Origin: Scilla litardierei
Lineage: Eukaryota > Streptophyta > Magnoliopsida > Asparagales > Asparagaceae
Assembly (NCBI GenBank): GCA_030789695.1
Contig: CM061133.1
Span: 99,591,128-99,655,127 of the forward strand
Reading direction: 5' to 3'
Length of the DNA: 64,000 bases
Below the pieces are notes generated by a model, which saw only the letters and a list, made by a program, of their open reading frames with translations, was not told the DNA's origin and ran no database searches. A program made the translations under genes and the position numbers. Positions 42,836-54,236 of the stretch are shown here, in pieces (position 1 is the stretch's first letter; each line of letters begins with the position of its first letter).

Positions 42836-45267
42836 TGTAATGGCCCGTACTTTCCCTAGAGGATTTTAAAAATTCTAAGGGTTTTCTCTAAATTTTTCCC
42901 TTATTCTAACTATTATTATTATTATTATTATTATTATTCTCTTCTCTATTTCTTTTTCTTTCTTCCCTTCCCTGTTCTTTTCTTTTCATTTCTCTTTCTT
43001 TTTCCTTAAACCAAGCACACACAGCCCACAAGCCGGCCCAATCCCCTTCATTTAAACACACACACTCCTTTACTAAAACTCCAACTGCATCCCACGAACA
43101 CACCCAAACCCGCAACGATTATCTTTTCCCTTCTCTCGCTCTCTCGAGCGGTGGCAAAACATAGCCGATCGGCTCCCAACCGAAAAACCCTAACCCTAAC
43201 CCTAACCTTAACCTTACCGATACTTCCGTGATTTCGACTCAAATCTCAATCGAAAATATTTCCTCTCCTACTCTCTCATGCATTTTCCCTCCGACTATTT
43301 ATGTTTGGTTGATCCCTAGGGTTTGGATGCGAAAATCCCCTCTATTCTCTTCAAATTTTTGGTGGCTAGCGGTTTTTGGGCTTGTTGGTTTTCTGATTGA
43401 CTTACACACTTCGGTGAACGGTAGATGCGACCTCACTAAATTTTCAATTAAATATATTTGAAATTGTTTGTTGTGTGATTTTTTCGGTTATCTTCGCCGT
43501 TACTATGCCCTACTTCTTTTGGTTTGTTTTTGTTTTGGGGATGATGTAGAGCTAGAAATCGAGGGGCTTTTCCCTGATGATTCATGGCTCCGGTAAACCG
43601 AGACGCATCGACGACCCTCGACGTTGTCTCCTTTAGTGTCTTTGGTCGTTTTCCTTTACTTTTGACCTTGTCGACCGCTGGTGGAGGGATTGCCACCGGT
43701 GGTGCCTTGTCGGTGCACTGTCGGGGTTTTTCCCGTTGTTTTTCTTTGTTTGGTTTTCTTGCGATTTCTATTGTTTGCCCCTTATGGGTTGTGCTGTGGG
43801 TTTATTTGCTTGGTTTTATTTTGGCGGTGCTTTGCTGGTTGTTTTCCTGCGGACTTTTTCCGTGTTCCCTATTGGATACATGCCTGTGGTTGTTCATATG
43901 GGCATCTTCCCTGTGGTTGTTCATATGGGCCTCTTCCCTGTGGTTGTTCATGCAGGCTTTTTACATGTTATTTAATTGCGGTGGACTGACTGAACTTAAC
44001 TGTATGCCTTTTTCTTACCGGCTGACTGCACTGTACAATGTTTGGTCTTTTACCGTTTTATTGTTTAGTCTTGAGCTTTTTCATGTTTAGGTTTTGAGTC
44101 TGTTTTACTATACGATTATGAAATTTAAAAAAAATAATTATTTTCTTTTTATTTATTTTTGTAGTTTTATATCGGACGTGGCGAATCTTTCACTGAGCTG
44201 GTAGGTTGTAGGGTTGAGTTGGGTTGCCGAACTTGATCCCAAAAGTGTCGAGACTTAATGTCTTTTATTTAAATTTTATTGATTGTTGTCCAAAAATGTT
44301 TTAAGTTCAGTTTGATTGATACGAATGCCTGCGATAATTGTTTAATAGTTAATTGCACTGATACATGTAAATGAACACATCATATAACTTGAACTTTAGA
44401 TTATCCACTAGATTACATCAATTAAAGGCTATGCTGCATGAACTGGATAACTGGATACTTGTACTTGACATGCGACATGAGACATAATTCCTATATATCA
44501 CTTAATTATGTAATTTAGGGATTACTGACATGCCACTCAACATAAAACATAAACTAGAACAATTACACACTTGACATGACACGGGGTTTGGAAAACTTAT
44601 AATTAAGAGAGTGCGTGAGATTGAAGTCATGCTTTCAGCCCGTGCCTGGGAGGATGTCCGTATATGGATCGTGAGTTTTTGCTATAGTTGACGTACTTAC
44701 TCGGCCCGGGGTCGCACCCCGCGGTCCAAGGTGGACTTCGCGTTGCACATCGTACTCTCCTTTATAAGTCTCAACACAAACTGATTAGTTACTTCACTTT
44801 TGCTGCTCTACCTTTACTACTACTAGTCTGTGCCAGGTTAGTACTATTTGTTTACAGTTTTTCCCATTACCTTTAAATTCATGCATGATAAATTAATTGA
44901 ATGTTTAGTGGAGGTTTAATCTACTTTATTGATGGTGGTTCGATTCTTGTTGATTCCGCTAGGTGACGAGCAGTTTGACGAGTAGGCTCCGCAGTACGAG
45001 GAGTACGACTTTCCAGTTGAGGACACAGAGTTCAGAGTGTTTGGATTCAGTAGAAGAGTACTTATCATTTTCTTTTATTTAATTTTTTCAGTACTTTATA
45101 GTTGAGAAATGTAGTTCTTTTCCTGCTTTGGACACTGTACTTCTTTGAATGATGAAATAAATGAGTAATTCCTTTTCTTTATAATATTTCTTGTTTATTT
45201 CTATATTGTCTTCACTGGTAACTGCATGGCCTGCATAATTATTGTGAGCCGAGTCTGGGGTGTTACA
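42836..45267 (+). repeat. Gypsy 5' LTR, 2.4 kb
   Basis: Starts TGTAATGGCCCG and ends GGGGTGTTACA. Same family as the solo LTR at 19456-21760 and the fragment at 2113-4340. It contains an ATT microsatellite (42909-42938), a CCCTAA run (43188-43216), a GGTGAACGGTAGAT word, and the GGTTTGGAAAAC...GCATGCTTTCAG tract. Gag follows downstream in the same orientation. Long LTRs like this are typical of Tekay/Del-type chromoviruses, an inference. No ORF inside is credible, including 43584-44090. Confidence 0.88.
43188..43216. repeat. Short telomere-like CCCTAA run within the gypsy LTR
   Basis: Three CCCTAA units and two CCTTAA variants. The other two LTR copies lack it. At this length it is probably simple-sequence expansion. 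Confidence 0.7.
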
Positions 45268-45362
45268 AGTGGTGACCCATGCAGGTCCGCATAACCACAT
45301 TGTGAACAGTATATGATAAACATGAAATACATATAAAATACTCAAACTGAATTGATCCCTCT

Positions 45363-47280
45363 TTGAAAAACAGAATATCAAAGGCATGTAACCGATGTGC
45401 ATGTATCACTGGGAACAACTTTGTTATCAACAAGGACATGGCAAGGAACCTAGGCAACCGAAGCGGATCTAGCACCGCCAACAACATCAATAACAAAATC
45501 AGCCACAACATTGTCAGCAAAAATGTCGACAAAGCCAATCACGATCCAGACAATAATGCCAACAACGTCAACAGTGTCAGCAACAATGATAGCAATAACA
45601 ATAATATCATTGAATAACCTCAGATGGTGCATCAGTTATCTGATCAAGCTCTGTGAGCAATGGTTCAAGCTATACAGAAGGAAGGAACCCAGACAAGGAG
45701 TGCAATAGTTTCAGGCCCTATGTCTGCTGACTTTTACTGGACGAGAGGACCTTCTGGCGGTAGAGGAATGGCTACGGTGCACCGTCGACATGCCAAAGGC
45801 AGCACGAGCTTCGGCAGACTCATGGGTAGATATGATGAAACTGCAATTGACCAAAGAGGCCAGAATATGATGGGATTCTGCTGAGGATTGACTGACACAG
45901 TCGATCTCCTGGAACACCTTTAAAGAGACATTTAACGCTCAGTATTTCTCACCAGAGGCGCAGAAGGAGCTGGAGGCGCAATTCATAAGTTTGAAGCAAG
46001 TCTCCATGACCGTAGATGAATATGACGCTAATTTTTCTATGCTCAGCAGGTGCATATTTGACTCATGAATGTTAACTATATCGTGCATGTGATTATGTTA
46101 ACAAATTGTTATTTCAGGTTTGCTAAGGACATGGTGTTCTCCCCTCTAGCTTGAGCCAAGTGTTTTTAGCAATGCCTGAACATTGACATTTGAGAAAAGC
46201 TGGTTGGATTTAATCTGAAGACTCATGCAGATGTAGTCTCCATAGCTCGGGAGTACGAGTACGTACAGAGGGAGCGCGCACGGGAGTAACAGGTGGCGAC
46301 TCCTCCATGACGACCACCATCTTCATCTATTGTGGTTTCCGTGGGATCCTATCGACAACCCCCTGCTCCCACCAGATATCTACACCGATCCATGCTGCAG
46401 ACTCAATTCAAGAGGCCAGCACTGCGTCGGCAATCACGACAACCTACACCGATATGCCACTATTGCAACAAGCTGGGTCACATCAAACTAGATTGCTGAT
46501 TCTTTTTAAACTTGAGCATGGTCCGCGGTGCCAAAGAACACAGTGCGAGGGACTGTCCGCATAAGAGACATACACCAGCAGCCCCAGCCCAGGCTACTGC
46601 ATCAGCCATTGGTTCAGTTCCAGCAGGGAACAATCAGCGTAGGTCCATACTTCCACCTCAACAGAAAGTATTTCAGCAGGCTAGGTCTCAAGCTCTACCG
46701 TCCAGATGCCAGACCTTTATCATGACTGTGAAAGAGGCTGAGGCCACCGGCCAAGTTATCACGGGTATGCATTTTACCGTTTTTCTGTCTTTCGTTTCAT
46801 ACATTGCATGCATGCTTAGACTTGGTATTCGTGACCCTAGGTATTGTGGTAATCACTAGTAGACCCGTACTTGCCTTGTTCGACTCAGGAGCTTCCCACT
46901 GCTTCATGTTGAAGCGATTTGTCGGCCAACACACTTCATGTTCCACCCATTGCCTCTTGTTGGGACGTTAACATGAGCATCAAAGTACTGATGACGACTA
47001 GCGTGTGTTTTTCTTGCCCTGTAGTAATATGTGGATGTGAATTTTATGCAGATTTCATCGTCATCGACATGCCAAGTTTCGATGTCGTTCTCGAAATGGA
47101 TTGGTTGGGAGCACACCACACCATGATCGAATGTCGCAAGGGAAGAGTAGTGTTCAAGATACACAATCAACCCAAATTTGAATTTGTCAGAACGGAGAGA
47201 CCAGCAAAGTTCAGAGCTAGACCGACGTTGGCAGCGGTAACTGTCATGGATGCTGAGACGGAGGAGCCAAAGATGTGATA
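45363..47280 (+). pseudogene. Ty3/gypsy gag and protease, truncated
   Basis: After the LTR comes an Asn/Ser-rich leader (45460-45617). Capsid sequence follows in changing frames: FTGREDLLAVEEWLRCTVDM near 45735, then TFKETFNAQYFSPEAQKELE near 45918. A CCHC knuckle reads CHYCNKLGHIKLDC at 46450-46495 and is intact. The protease active site DSGASHCF lies near 46883-46906. Its C-terminal part is in the frame 46919-47278 (IVIDMPSFDVVLEMDWLGAH). Stops, and an apparent insertion around 46762-46850, break the gene. Nothing of reverse transcriptase remains; sequence changes to another element at about 47280-47375. Confidence 0.88.
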
Positions 47281-47374
47281 TCGATGTTTTCACTCAACCC
47301 GAGCGTACATTTACCGCTTGGGTTTTCCTGACATAAGTTTCTCGCCTATAATCAACACTAAGATTTTTCACGAG

Positions 47375-48853
47375 TGTCACAACCCAACGCTTATCGTTCT
47401 TGCAATCACGTAAGTTGGGATGTAGAACACAACTCTCGTAAGAGAATAGTTCTCTTACAATAGTTGTAAAACTTTATAGTACAAAATCCCACTTATAAAT
47501 TTACAATAATCATGTGATAGTGAGTATATGTTACACGAAAAAGTGTAAAATATGTTTCACTGAAGAACACAATGTATGATAAATCCTAGGATGCGAGCAA
47601 GAAGTACGAATAAAAATAAATCTTAGAATCAATAAATAATGAGAAAGTTCAAAAGGGCTCAGAAAAGATCTCAAAGATGGTTGATGAAGATCTTGTTTGA
47701 GTTGAAGGCTTGATTTCTCGTATGACTATGATTGAAAGTGGAATGCTTGAAAAGATTTTTGCAAATGAAATTTTTGATCATAGATTGTTTTTTTATTTCT
47801 CATAATGAGAATGATTCAAAATAGGTGTATATATGGTTAGCACTAAAAACTATCCAATTATGAGAAGTAGAACTGATTTACAATGGATAGATTTCTTAAT
47901 ATGCCTGACAAAGTGTTTTGGATCCAAGGCTAAAGTTCTAACTTTATATACAGAGTTCAAACCTAGGCTAAAAGCTTAGTCCAGAATCAAATGACTATAA
48001 ACGGTTAAAATTCAGAAGAACAGATTGGCAATTAGTGATAAAAGGGATAATTGGTAGCCAATTAAGAATATTTGACACATTTGAATGTAAATAAAGGCAT
48101 GGTAGTAATGGATTAGCATTTGATTGCAAATTTAAATAGAAAGATATATAGGATAATTGAGAGTCAACCGATAAAAAAATCATTCTCTATCTACGAATAG
48201 TATTATTAAAAGAAATATATATTTATGAAATCTATTGAACATGATGAATCAAACAAGATCCAAATATGGGTTGGAAAAGTGATAATAGAATCTTGTTGAA
48301 TCTGAGACAAGGTTTGAATTTCAAACGTAAGATTCTAACTTCATTGGTTGAAGCTCAAACTTCAAATATAAGGTTAGTTACCAGAATATAACAGAATCAA
48401 AGAATTAATATCAAATAATGATCAGATGACATCTTCATCAATTTAATAGAATATTTAGAGATGTCCTATAACCTATTATTGAATATAAGTTAAGGAATAA
48501 GAAAATTAGGATAACCTAAGGTTTCTAAGAGTTTATTCTAAATACGTGAATTTATCATCATTTAACAAATAACATACTCGTGAGTTATCCAAATAAAAAT
48601 TAAAAATAGCTTTAAAAATCTTTAATCTTCAAGACTTGGGTGGCATTTTTCTTGTTGTGTATCTCCATTGATCAATGAAGAACTTGAGTAACTGGTTAAA
48701 ATCAGAGTACACCAATTTTCCTTCATCCATTTTGATATACTCGATAAAGCTTGTCTTCCGCTAACCTTCAATGAATGTGCCTTAACATGAAACCAACACA
48801 CTCAACATAGATTGTCTTGACTTGTTTCATCCCTCAAAACATAAGGTCCAACA
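47375..48853 (-). repeat. Probable copia LTR, minus orientation
   Basis: The right edge, GGTCCAACA (48845-48853), is followed by ATATCTCTTTTTTGATGATG. On the minus strand this is a purine-rich tract, AAAAAAGAGATAT, immediately before a TGTTGGACC LTR start, as in SIRE-like copia elements. The left edge TGTCACAACCC is chosen for its TG and is less sure. No TATA or second LTR was verified. Confidence 0.5.
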
Positions 48854-50315
48854 ATATCTCTTTTTTGATGATGACAACACGTTAAGTTTAATATAACACG
48901 GATATGCATACACACACATACATATATAATAAAATCATGAGCTTTCTGCACAAAGTAATGTGTAGTTATCGTCAACAATTGGTTAAGAGAAACACATTAC
49001 CTAAGCATATAAGGTTGTTGTTGCCTATTACGTCAGAATGCACGATAATGCATTATAGTTTTGATACACACACAAGTAAAGAACAACAAATAATGTAAAG
49101 AGCAAAAAATAATCATGCAAAAAATAGCTCCCCTAAATCCATGAAACACATGCAAGAGAATCAATAAATCAAAATATGATCGACATAGTAAACATGTGCA
49201 CTTACATATTAGTTAGCATAACATGCAAGAAAATCAACATGCAAGAAAATCAAACTTGATATTTTTCTGTTCCCTATGTAATTATCAAAAATAATATAAT
49301 GGGTAAAGAAAAATCCCAAACATCTATGATGCAATGTAACTCAAATATCATCAATCTTGGCATGAAACTCTCATCCTTTGGAATTCTAGTAAAGAAAATT
49401 GGAATTCTAGTAAAGAAAAACATATAAACCAATCCAAAACATGAGTATCTCATCAAATCCATCAGCCTTTCATTTATATCTCCCTTTTGCATCAACAAAA
49501 GAAATAATAGGGCAGAACAGACCAACAAAATATGCCAATAAAGACCAATTGTTGAAATATAAACCGGTCAAATCATATGGATAAACAACCAAGAGTGTTA
49601 CCAAAAAAATTGTTGAAAAAGTGATGATTAACAAAGAAAAATCACAATTGTTAAAATATCATAGGAAAGATATCAAGTCATGAAACCAAAAGAAAACATG
49701 CCACGACATGATACCAATACTAGAATACCAATAGTAGAAAAATAAAGTTGCAAATCCAAAACAAATGTTCTGAATAATCATAAAAATATTAGAAGCGGCT
49801 AGTGAGTTAGAACCGTATAGACTGTGGTTCGAATTACATATGGCAGACAAGCAAAATTGGATAAATGAGTAGCCTTAGGATAGATACCTAGGGTTAACCG
49901 GTTAAGGGTTATGGCCAAGATTTAGGTAATGTGATGGGGCTCAAGATCAGAGCTTGGGGAAGGAACATGTGTAAGGCTTTTTGATTGGTAAATGATTTAA
50001 ATTCTGCCTGCTGAAAGCCATTGTCCAACTGTTACATGATGGTTGCATTATGGTTCGAACTGCTGTACATGGTTATATTTGTATCCCAGCCAACTAATCT
50101 GAAAAATCTACCTGATTTTTCAAAGAACAGCAATTTGACATGTCAAAAGTATTCCAAATGGTTATGAGCATTATAAAGTAGTTAAAAGATTGAGAAAAGT
50201 TTCTCATTTTTCAAATGGTACTGCTCTTTTTTCTTCATAAAATTTTTATTACTTGTGTAATCATAAGCTTTAGTTCTCTATATTTGCATTTATTTTTTTT
50301 ACTTGTAAAAATGTT
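48854..50315. other. Intron 3, unassigned, perhaps interior of the 47375-48853 element
   Basis: AT-rich, no protein family seen. Two short direct duplications: AACATGCAAGAAAATC twice in 49221-49253, and TTGGAATTCTAGTAAAGAAAA twice in 49378-49420. Confidence 0.5.
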
Positions 50316-50484
50316 TAGAGGTAGCAGATTAATATTTGAAAACCGGCCTCAAACAAAGTGGATATGATTTGGATATGCATAATGCCAATTGGATTTGGAT
50401 CAGGTATGTATATTCCTTGACTTGGTGGATTTGGATATGGATACAAAAGGCACCTGATCCAAACCCGACCCGTTGCCACCCCTA
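50316..50484. mobile_element. Small hAT-like MITE
   Basis: Its right end read on the minus strand is TAGGGGTGGCAACGGGTCGG, a terminal motif very common among plant hAT-derived MITEs. The left end, TAGAGGTAGCAG, is a decayed version of it. TTGGATATGGAT words fill the centre. A clean 8-bp target duplication was not found. Confidence 0.6.
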
Positions 50485-50935
50485 CAAGTATATGATTACG
50501 TTGCAATCATTATATGTTACTTTATGAGTAGAAATAGGTGGTTGGTCTTTTGGATGCATACACTTGTCTCGGTGTGAATGCATAAATCCATTGCATCTTC
50601 TACTTTTATTAACATTTTTGTGTTCTTCCATGAACCCCCAGGTCCTTTTTTCTTTTAAGGAATTGCTGTGTCTTGTGCATGTAGCCTTGTTCATGGCATA
50701 GCAGTGACTTGTGCCGTGTATGTATCCATTCTTCTTAGCTTAAAGTGTAATGCCCGTCAATACTAATAAAAATTTTCATAATTCATATGCATCCTTGCAA
50801 ATGTAAGCATGGTTAAAATGGAGCCGAGACCAGTGCACTGTGTCCATATCCATGCTTGTTCGCGTATGATGTTTCATATGCATGATATATATGTTGTATT
50901 ATCGATTACCTGATGCAGAATGATGTCATCTGCAG

Positions 50936-51128
50936 ATGTGCAATCCTAGTTGTGAGCCATGGCGACCCTCTTCAAATCCTGCAGACAATTCTTAATGCCG
51001 CAAAGGAAAATGAGACATCTCAAGAGGAGGATGTTTCATCAAGAATGAAGGCAATCATGGTCCCCACAATCTTATCTCAGCACCGGAAGTTTGCATTGGA
51101 AACTGCAGAGCTCCGCCATATACAGTAG
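50936..51128 (+). CDS. Histidine-phosphatase gene, last exon
   Basis: Acceptor ATCTGCAG ends at 50935. The first base A completes the GGA codon begun in exon c. 64 codons follow: CAILVVSHGDPLQILQTILN, then a charged loop, then VPTILSQHRKFALETAELRH and IQ before TAG (51126-51128). VVSHGD carries the second catalytic histidine of the superfamily, here intact. An alternative acceptor at 50918 would put a TAG in frame, which supports 50935. With the other exons the visible protein is 170 residues. Expression cannot be judged, but nothing visible in these exons is broken. Confidence 0.92.
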
Positions 51129-52255
51129 TCGCAGTTTATTCATATAAGAAACATTTCTTATATAAAACATAATCCTAGCCTATGGGAGCAGTGTACCTGT
51201 TTCTTGAAGCAGTTTATTGCTCAAATAGGTCAAATTAGAGACTTTTGTTGCCTTCACTTGTCCTGTTCAGCAGATGACACCTTTCGCAACATTTGGCTTG
51301 ACAGAAAAACAAGCAAACATGGTGGAAAAGACTGACTACAATCAAAAGAATGGGTGGAACCAACTTCAAGAGATCTAAGGGGTTTAGAAGTGAAAATTTG
51401 TGTTGCCGTTGGGGGTGACGCAATAACAAAACATAAGGAATACACCATGCTCAATGCTCCTTTATCCATGGCCAAGAAGACTGCTTGCTTAAAAGGCATA
51501 CTCCATGAATAATACCAGAAGATTTAAGGCGTCTCCTGAGATGGACATTAGACTGAGGATGTCCGATCACTAAAGTGGCATGTTAAGGACTTCATCCAAC
51601 ATGAGTACATGTACAAGGAAGGCTCCAAAGGCTGACATCATCATACAACATCGCCTAAAAGCCCTAGAGCTATCGCAAGCACCACCAATGAATGTGAGAC
51701 AAAGATCTCAACTGAGACAAAAGATGCATGCAGTATCTTACTTAGATAAGTCTAGTATACATGGACTTAGTTAGGGATTTGTTCATGACTTGGTAAACAA
51801 GCCAATGGGCAAAAGTCCTTTTGGGCTTGGTTTACTGCCTCTATAAATCATCCAAACCGAACAGTTTAGGTTCATGTCAGATCCCTCCTTGTGGGTCTAG
51901 AACCGATTTGTTACCTAAAAATCCAACAGTATCACAACACATGGCCTATATCAAAATTACCCAAAAAAAAATTTCTATTGCATGCGTGCCACTATTTAGA
52001 GAGACAAAGAGATGTCATTGTTGGTTATAAATTTTAAAAAGATTAAAAAGACAATAGAACATAAAATTTTCAAATAAGGACCTAATATGCATGATTAGCC
52101 ATATACGACCATTTTTAATGTATATAACCCTTTCAGCTTATTTGAAAGTTTTCTAGTTAATTGCAATTAATGTTTTTTCAGTTTCTTTAAAATAAAATCC
52201 CTGTAAATTGCAACTTTATTTCCTTTGCTCTTTGTTTTTTCTTTTGAATGTTGGT
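51129..52255. other. 3' UTR and downstream flank of the phosphatase gene
   Basis: No further gene recognised. The sequence stays moderately GC-balanced for about 600 bp, consistent with an untranslated region, but I see no decisive polyadenylation signal. ORFs at 51254-51499 and 51580-51774 show no family features. Confidence 0.5.
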
Positions 52256-52275
52256 CCCCCCCCCCCAAAAAAAAA

Positions 52276-52306
<31 letters not shown>

Positions 52307-52369
52307 TAAATAAAAATAAAAATAAATAAATCCCTCCACCCCCCCCACCCCCCCCCCCCCCCCCCCCCC
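52256..52369. repeat. Compound microsatellite (C)n-(AAAT/AAT)n-(C)n
   Basis: An 11-base C run, then A-rich AAAT and AAT repeats, then CCCTCCACC..., ending in an uninterrupted run of 22 C (52348-52369). Minus-strand ORFs across it are artefacts. Confidence 0.95.
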
Positions 52370-52419
52370 AAACACCCAAAAACTTGTTTGGGAATGTATG
52401 GCCTTAAGAGAATTATTGT

Positions 52420-54216
52420 AATTGTAATAGACATCTCGTTCGAAATGATTGTAAGCTATTTTGTAATCTTTATCTATGATTTCCTCTGAGTCACTTCTGT
52501 GGTTACTATTGTGATTATATGATGCATGGATAAAGTCATATGACTTATGAGAGGAACATTGGGATCATGAAGAGATCATAATAATGCGGCAAATGTGTCC
52601 GGCGACCATATGTTCAGAATTGTTCCCAGTAGGAGGAATATTGAGAAAATGCATCTTTATTTCAGTTAAACCAGTATGCATTAATCTATACCATCAATGG
52701 TAGTGACTGTCCTCATAGTCATTCAATTTGGAGACACCATTAGATAATGCACATGTGCTTGTTGGAGACCAGGTTCACAGAACGACTTATCTGAGATGCT
52801 TCTGCATGGTTATAATATTTTGAGTGTCGACAGAAGATCTCATGTGGCAGTTGGTGTAGCTTAGTCCATTGGCCGTAGATGTGCTAAAAAACCTTGCATG
52901 TGGAAAATTATATTTAGATAGTTATCGAATATTGGCTATATAGCTAATGCACGTGAATGGAGTGGCCATGCTGCCGGGATTCGTCTCCTCCGATGTCGCA
53001 GTTGTGTAAATGGATCCATAGTAAATCCCTGACCAATGTAGTAAATGAACTTGTTAGGAGTTAGCAAGTGTCATCCAACCAATACCTATGTGATCACATT
53101 TAACTCAAAGGGTTTAATGTGTAATGTGGTTTGACTCTATATTGTACCCTAGACACCTTAGGGACATAATGATGATGAAGGGCCCAGAATATACACAATC
53201 TGTCACTGTAAGGCTTAGATTATCTCGGCGTGATTCCAGTCTCACAAACCAGATAATGATGGTTCTGAAATGAGGGTCAGTACGCTCAGCTAAGGCCAAT
53301 ATCGATTGATGACATGATGTGATCGTGTTCACTACTAAAGTAGAAATCGTGCTATTAGAGTTTCATACCGATGATGAACTCCTCACAAAAAGCAAAGGAA
53401 GAAACTTTGAGTCCATATGATATACAAGGGCATAGATCACAAGGTGTTGTGATCAGAAAAGAAGAAAACAGTCACGTAGTAGTGATTAGTTGTCTAGTGC
53501 TTAGGCACTAGTCGACTAGTCAGCCTGTAACTTTTACAGAGAGTTTACTAGTCGACTAGTTACTGTCACTAGTCGACTAGTGCTAACGCGGCATGACGCA
53601 AGATTCCAGATTTGCTGCGGGATTTAATTAGGAATCAATTCTAAATCAAATCTAATTCATATGTGATTAAAACTCATTAAGGGTGCTTCTTCTTCTATGC
53701 ACGTTTAGGGATGAGGTTAAGTTCAATATGAACTCTCAGTCCGAATCAGATTTGGCTCTCCTTAGCACTGTATAAAGGGGTCTCCCCAGCCCTCTGAATA
53801 CACCAATCTCTCCTAAGAAAGCCTCATTATGCAGAGATATTCAAACCTCTTCAGATGGAGAATCTTTTGCACAAAAGTGAAAGTTTTTCCTTCTTCTCCT
53901 CATATGCTTTAGCACATCTTGGAGGACGGTTCAAGTTCTTGGAGGGCTCGTGAATCGTGGTGGCGTTCTTCCTCCTGGGTTCATCTAAGGCACTGGTTGG
54001 AGAGGAGAACGCGGTGCTTCTGTTCTTCACCGAAAGAGATTAAGGATCCACGAGTATCGCTTGAGTATACTCGCGCAAAGGTACGATCTTTATGTTTTTC
54101 AGTAGTTTAATTCCTAGATTAGCAGTAGATACTTGGTTTGATTACTAGAATAGAAAGTTTTAATTTTCTGTCTTCCATTGCATAATCTAAATAGTTTAAA
54201 TTACTAGCATCATAAC
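52420..54216 (+). repeat. Copia 5' LTR (left border uncertain)
   Basis: It ends CATAACA (54216), a few bases before the primer-binding site CGGTATCAGAGCC (54224-54236). A TATA box (TATAAAG, 53771-53777) is followed by a GGGGTCTCC start region. Three perfect ACTAGTCGACTAGT palindromes at 53507, 53547 and 53568 lie about 190-265 bp upstream of it. The left edge near 52420 is a guess from the change of composition after the microsatellite. The ORF at 53919-54110 is within U5. Confidence 0.6.
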
Positions 54217-54223
54217 ATTACAG

Positions 54224-54236
54224 CGGTATCAGAGCC
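54224..54236 (+). promoter_or_regulatory. Primer-binding site of the 52-56 kb copia element
   Basis: CGGTATCAGAGCC differs from the usual TGGTATCAGAGCC by one base. Confidence 0.75.

Noticed and set aside
43188..43216. Interstitial telomere or chromosome-fusion point
   Set aside because: Only about five six-base units, inside an LTR, and the unit is CCCTAA rather than the usual plant CCCTAAA.
43584..44090. 168-residue hydrophobic ORF as a membrane protein
   Set aside because: It lies in the T/G-rich middle of a gypsy LTR; the corresponding parts of the other two LTR copies are also T/G-rich but encode different, unrelated frames.
42836..47280. TSD of the gypsy element with gag-protease
   Set aside because: TTCAA precedes the LTR, but the element's right end is missing, so no duplication can be tested.
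50918..50935. Alternative acceptor for the last phosphatase exon
   Set aside because: Joining at 50918 places a TAG in frame within the conserved VVSHGD segment, whereas 50935 restores it.
52167..52434. Gly- and Tyr-rich ORFs on the minus strand
   Set aside because: They are translations of the poly-C and AAAT/AAT microsatellite.
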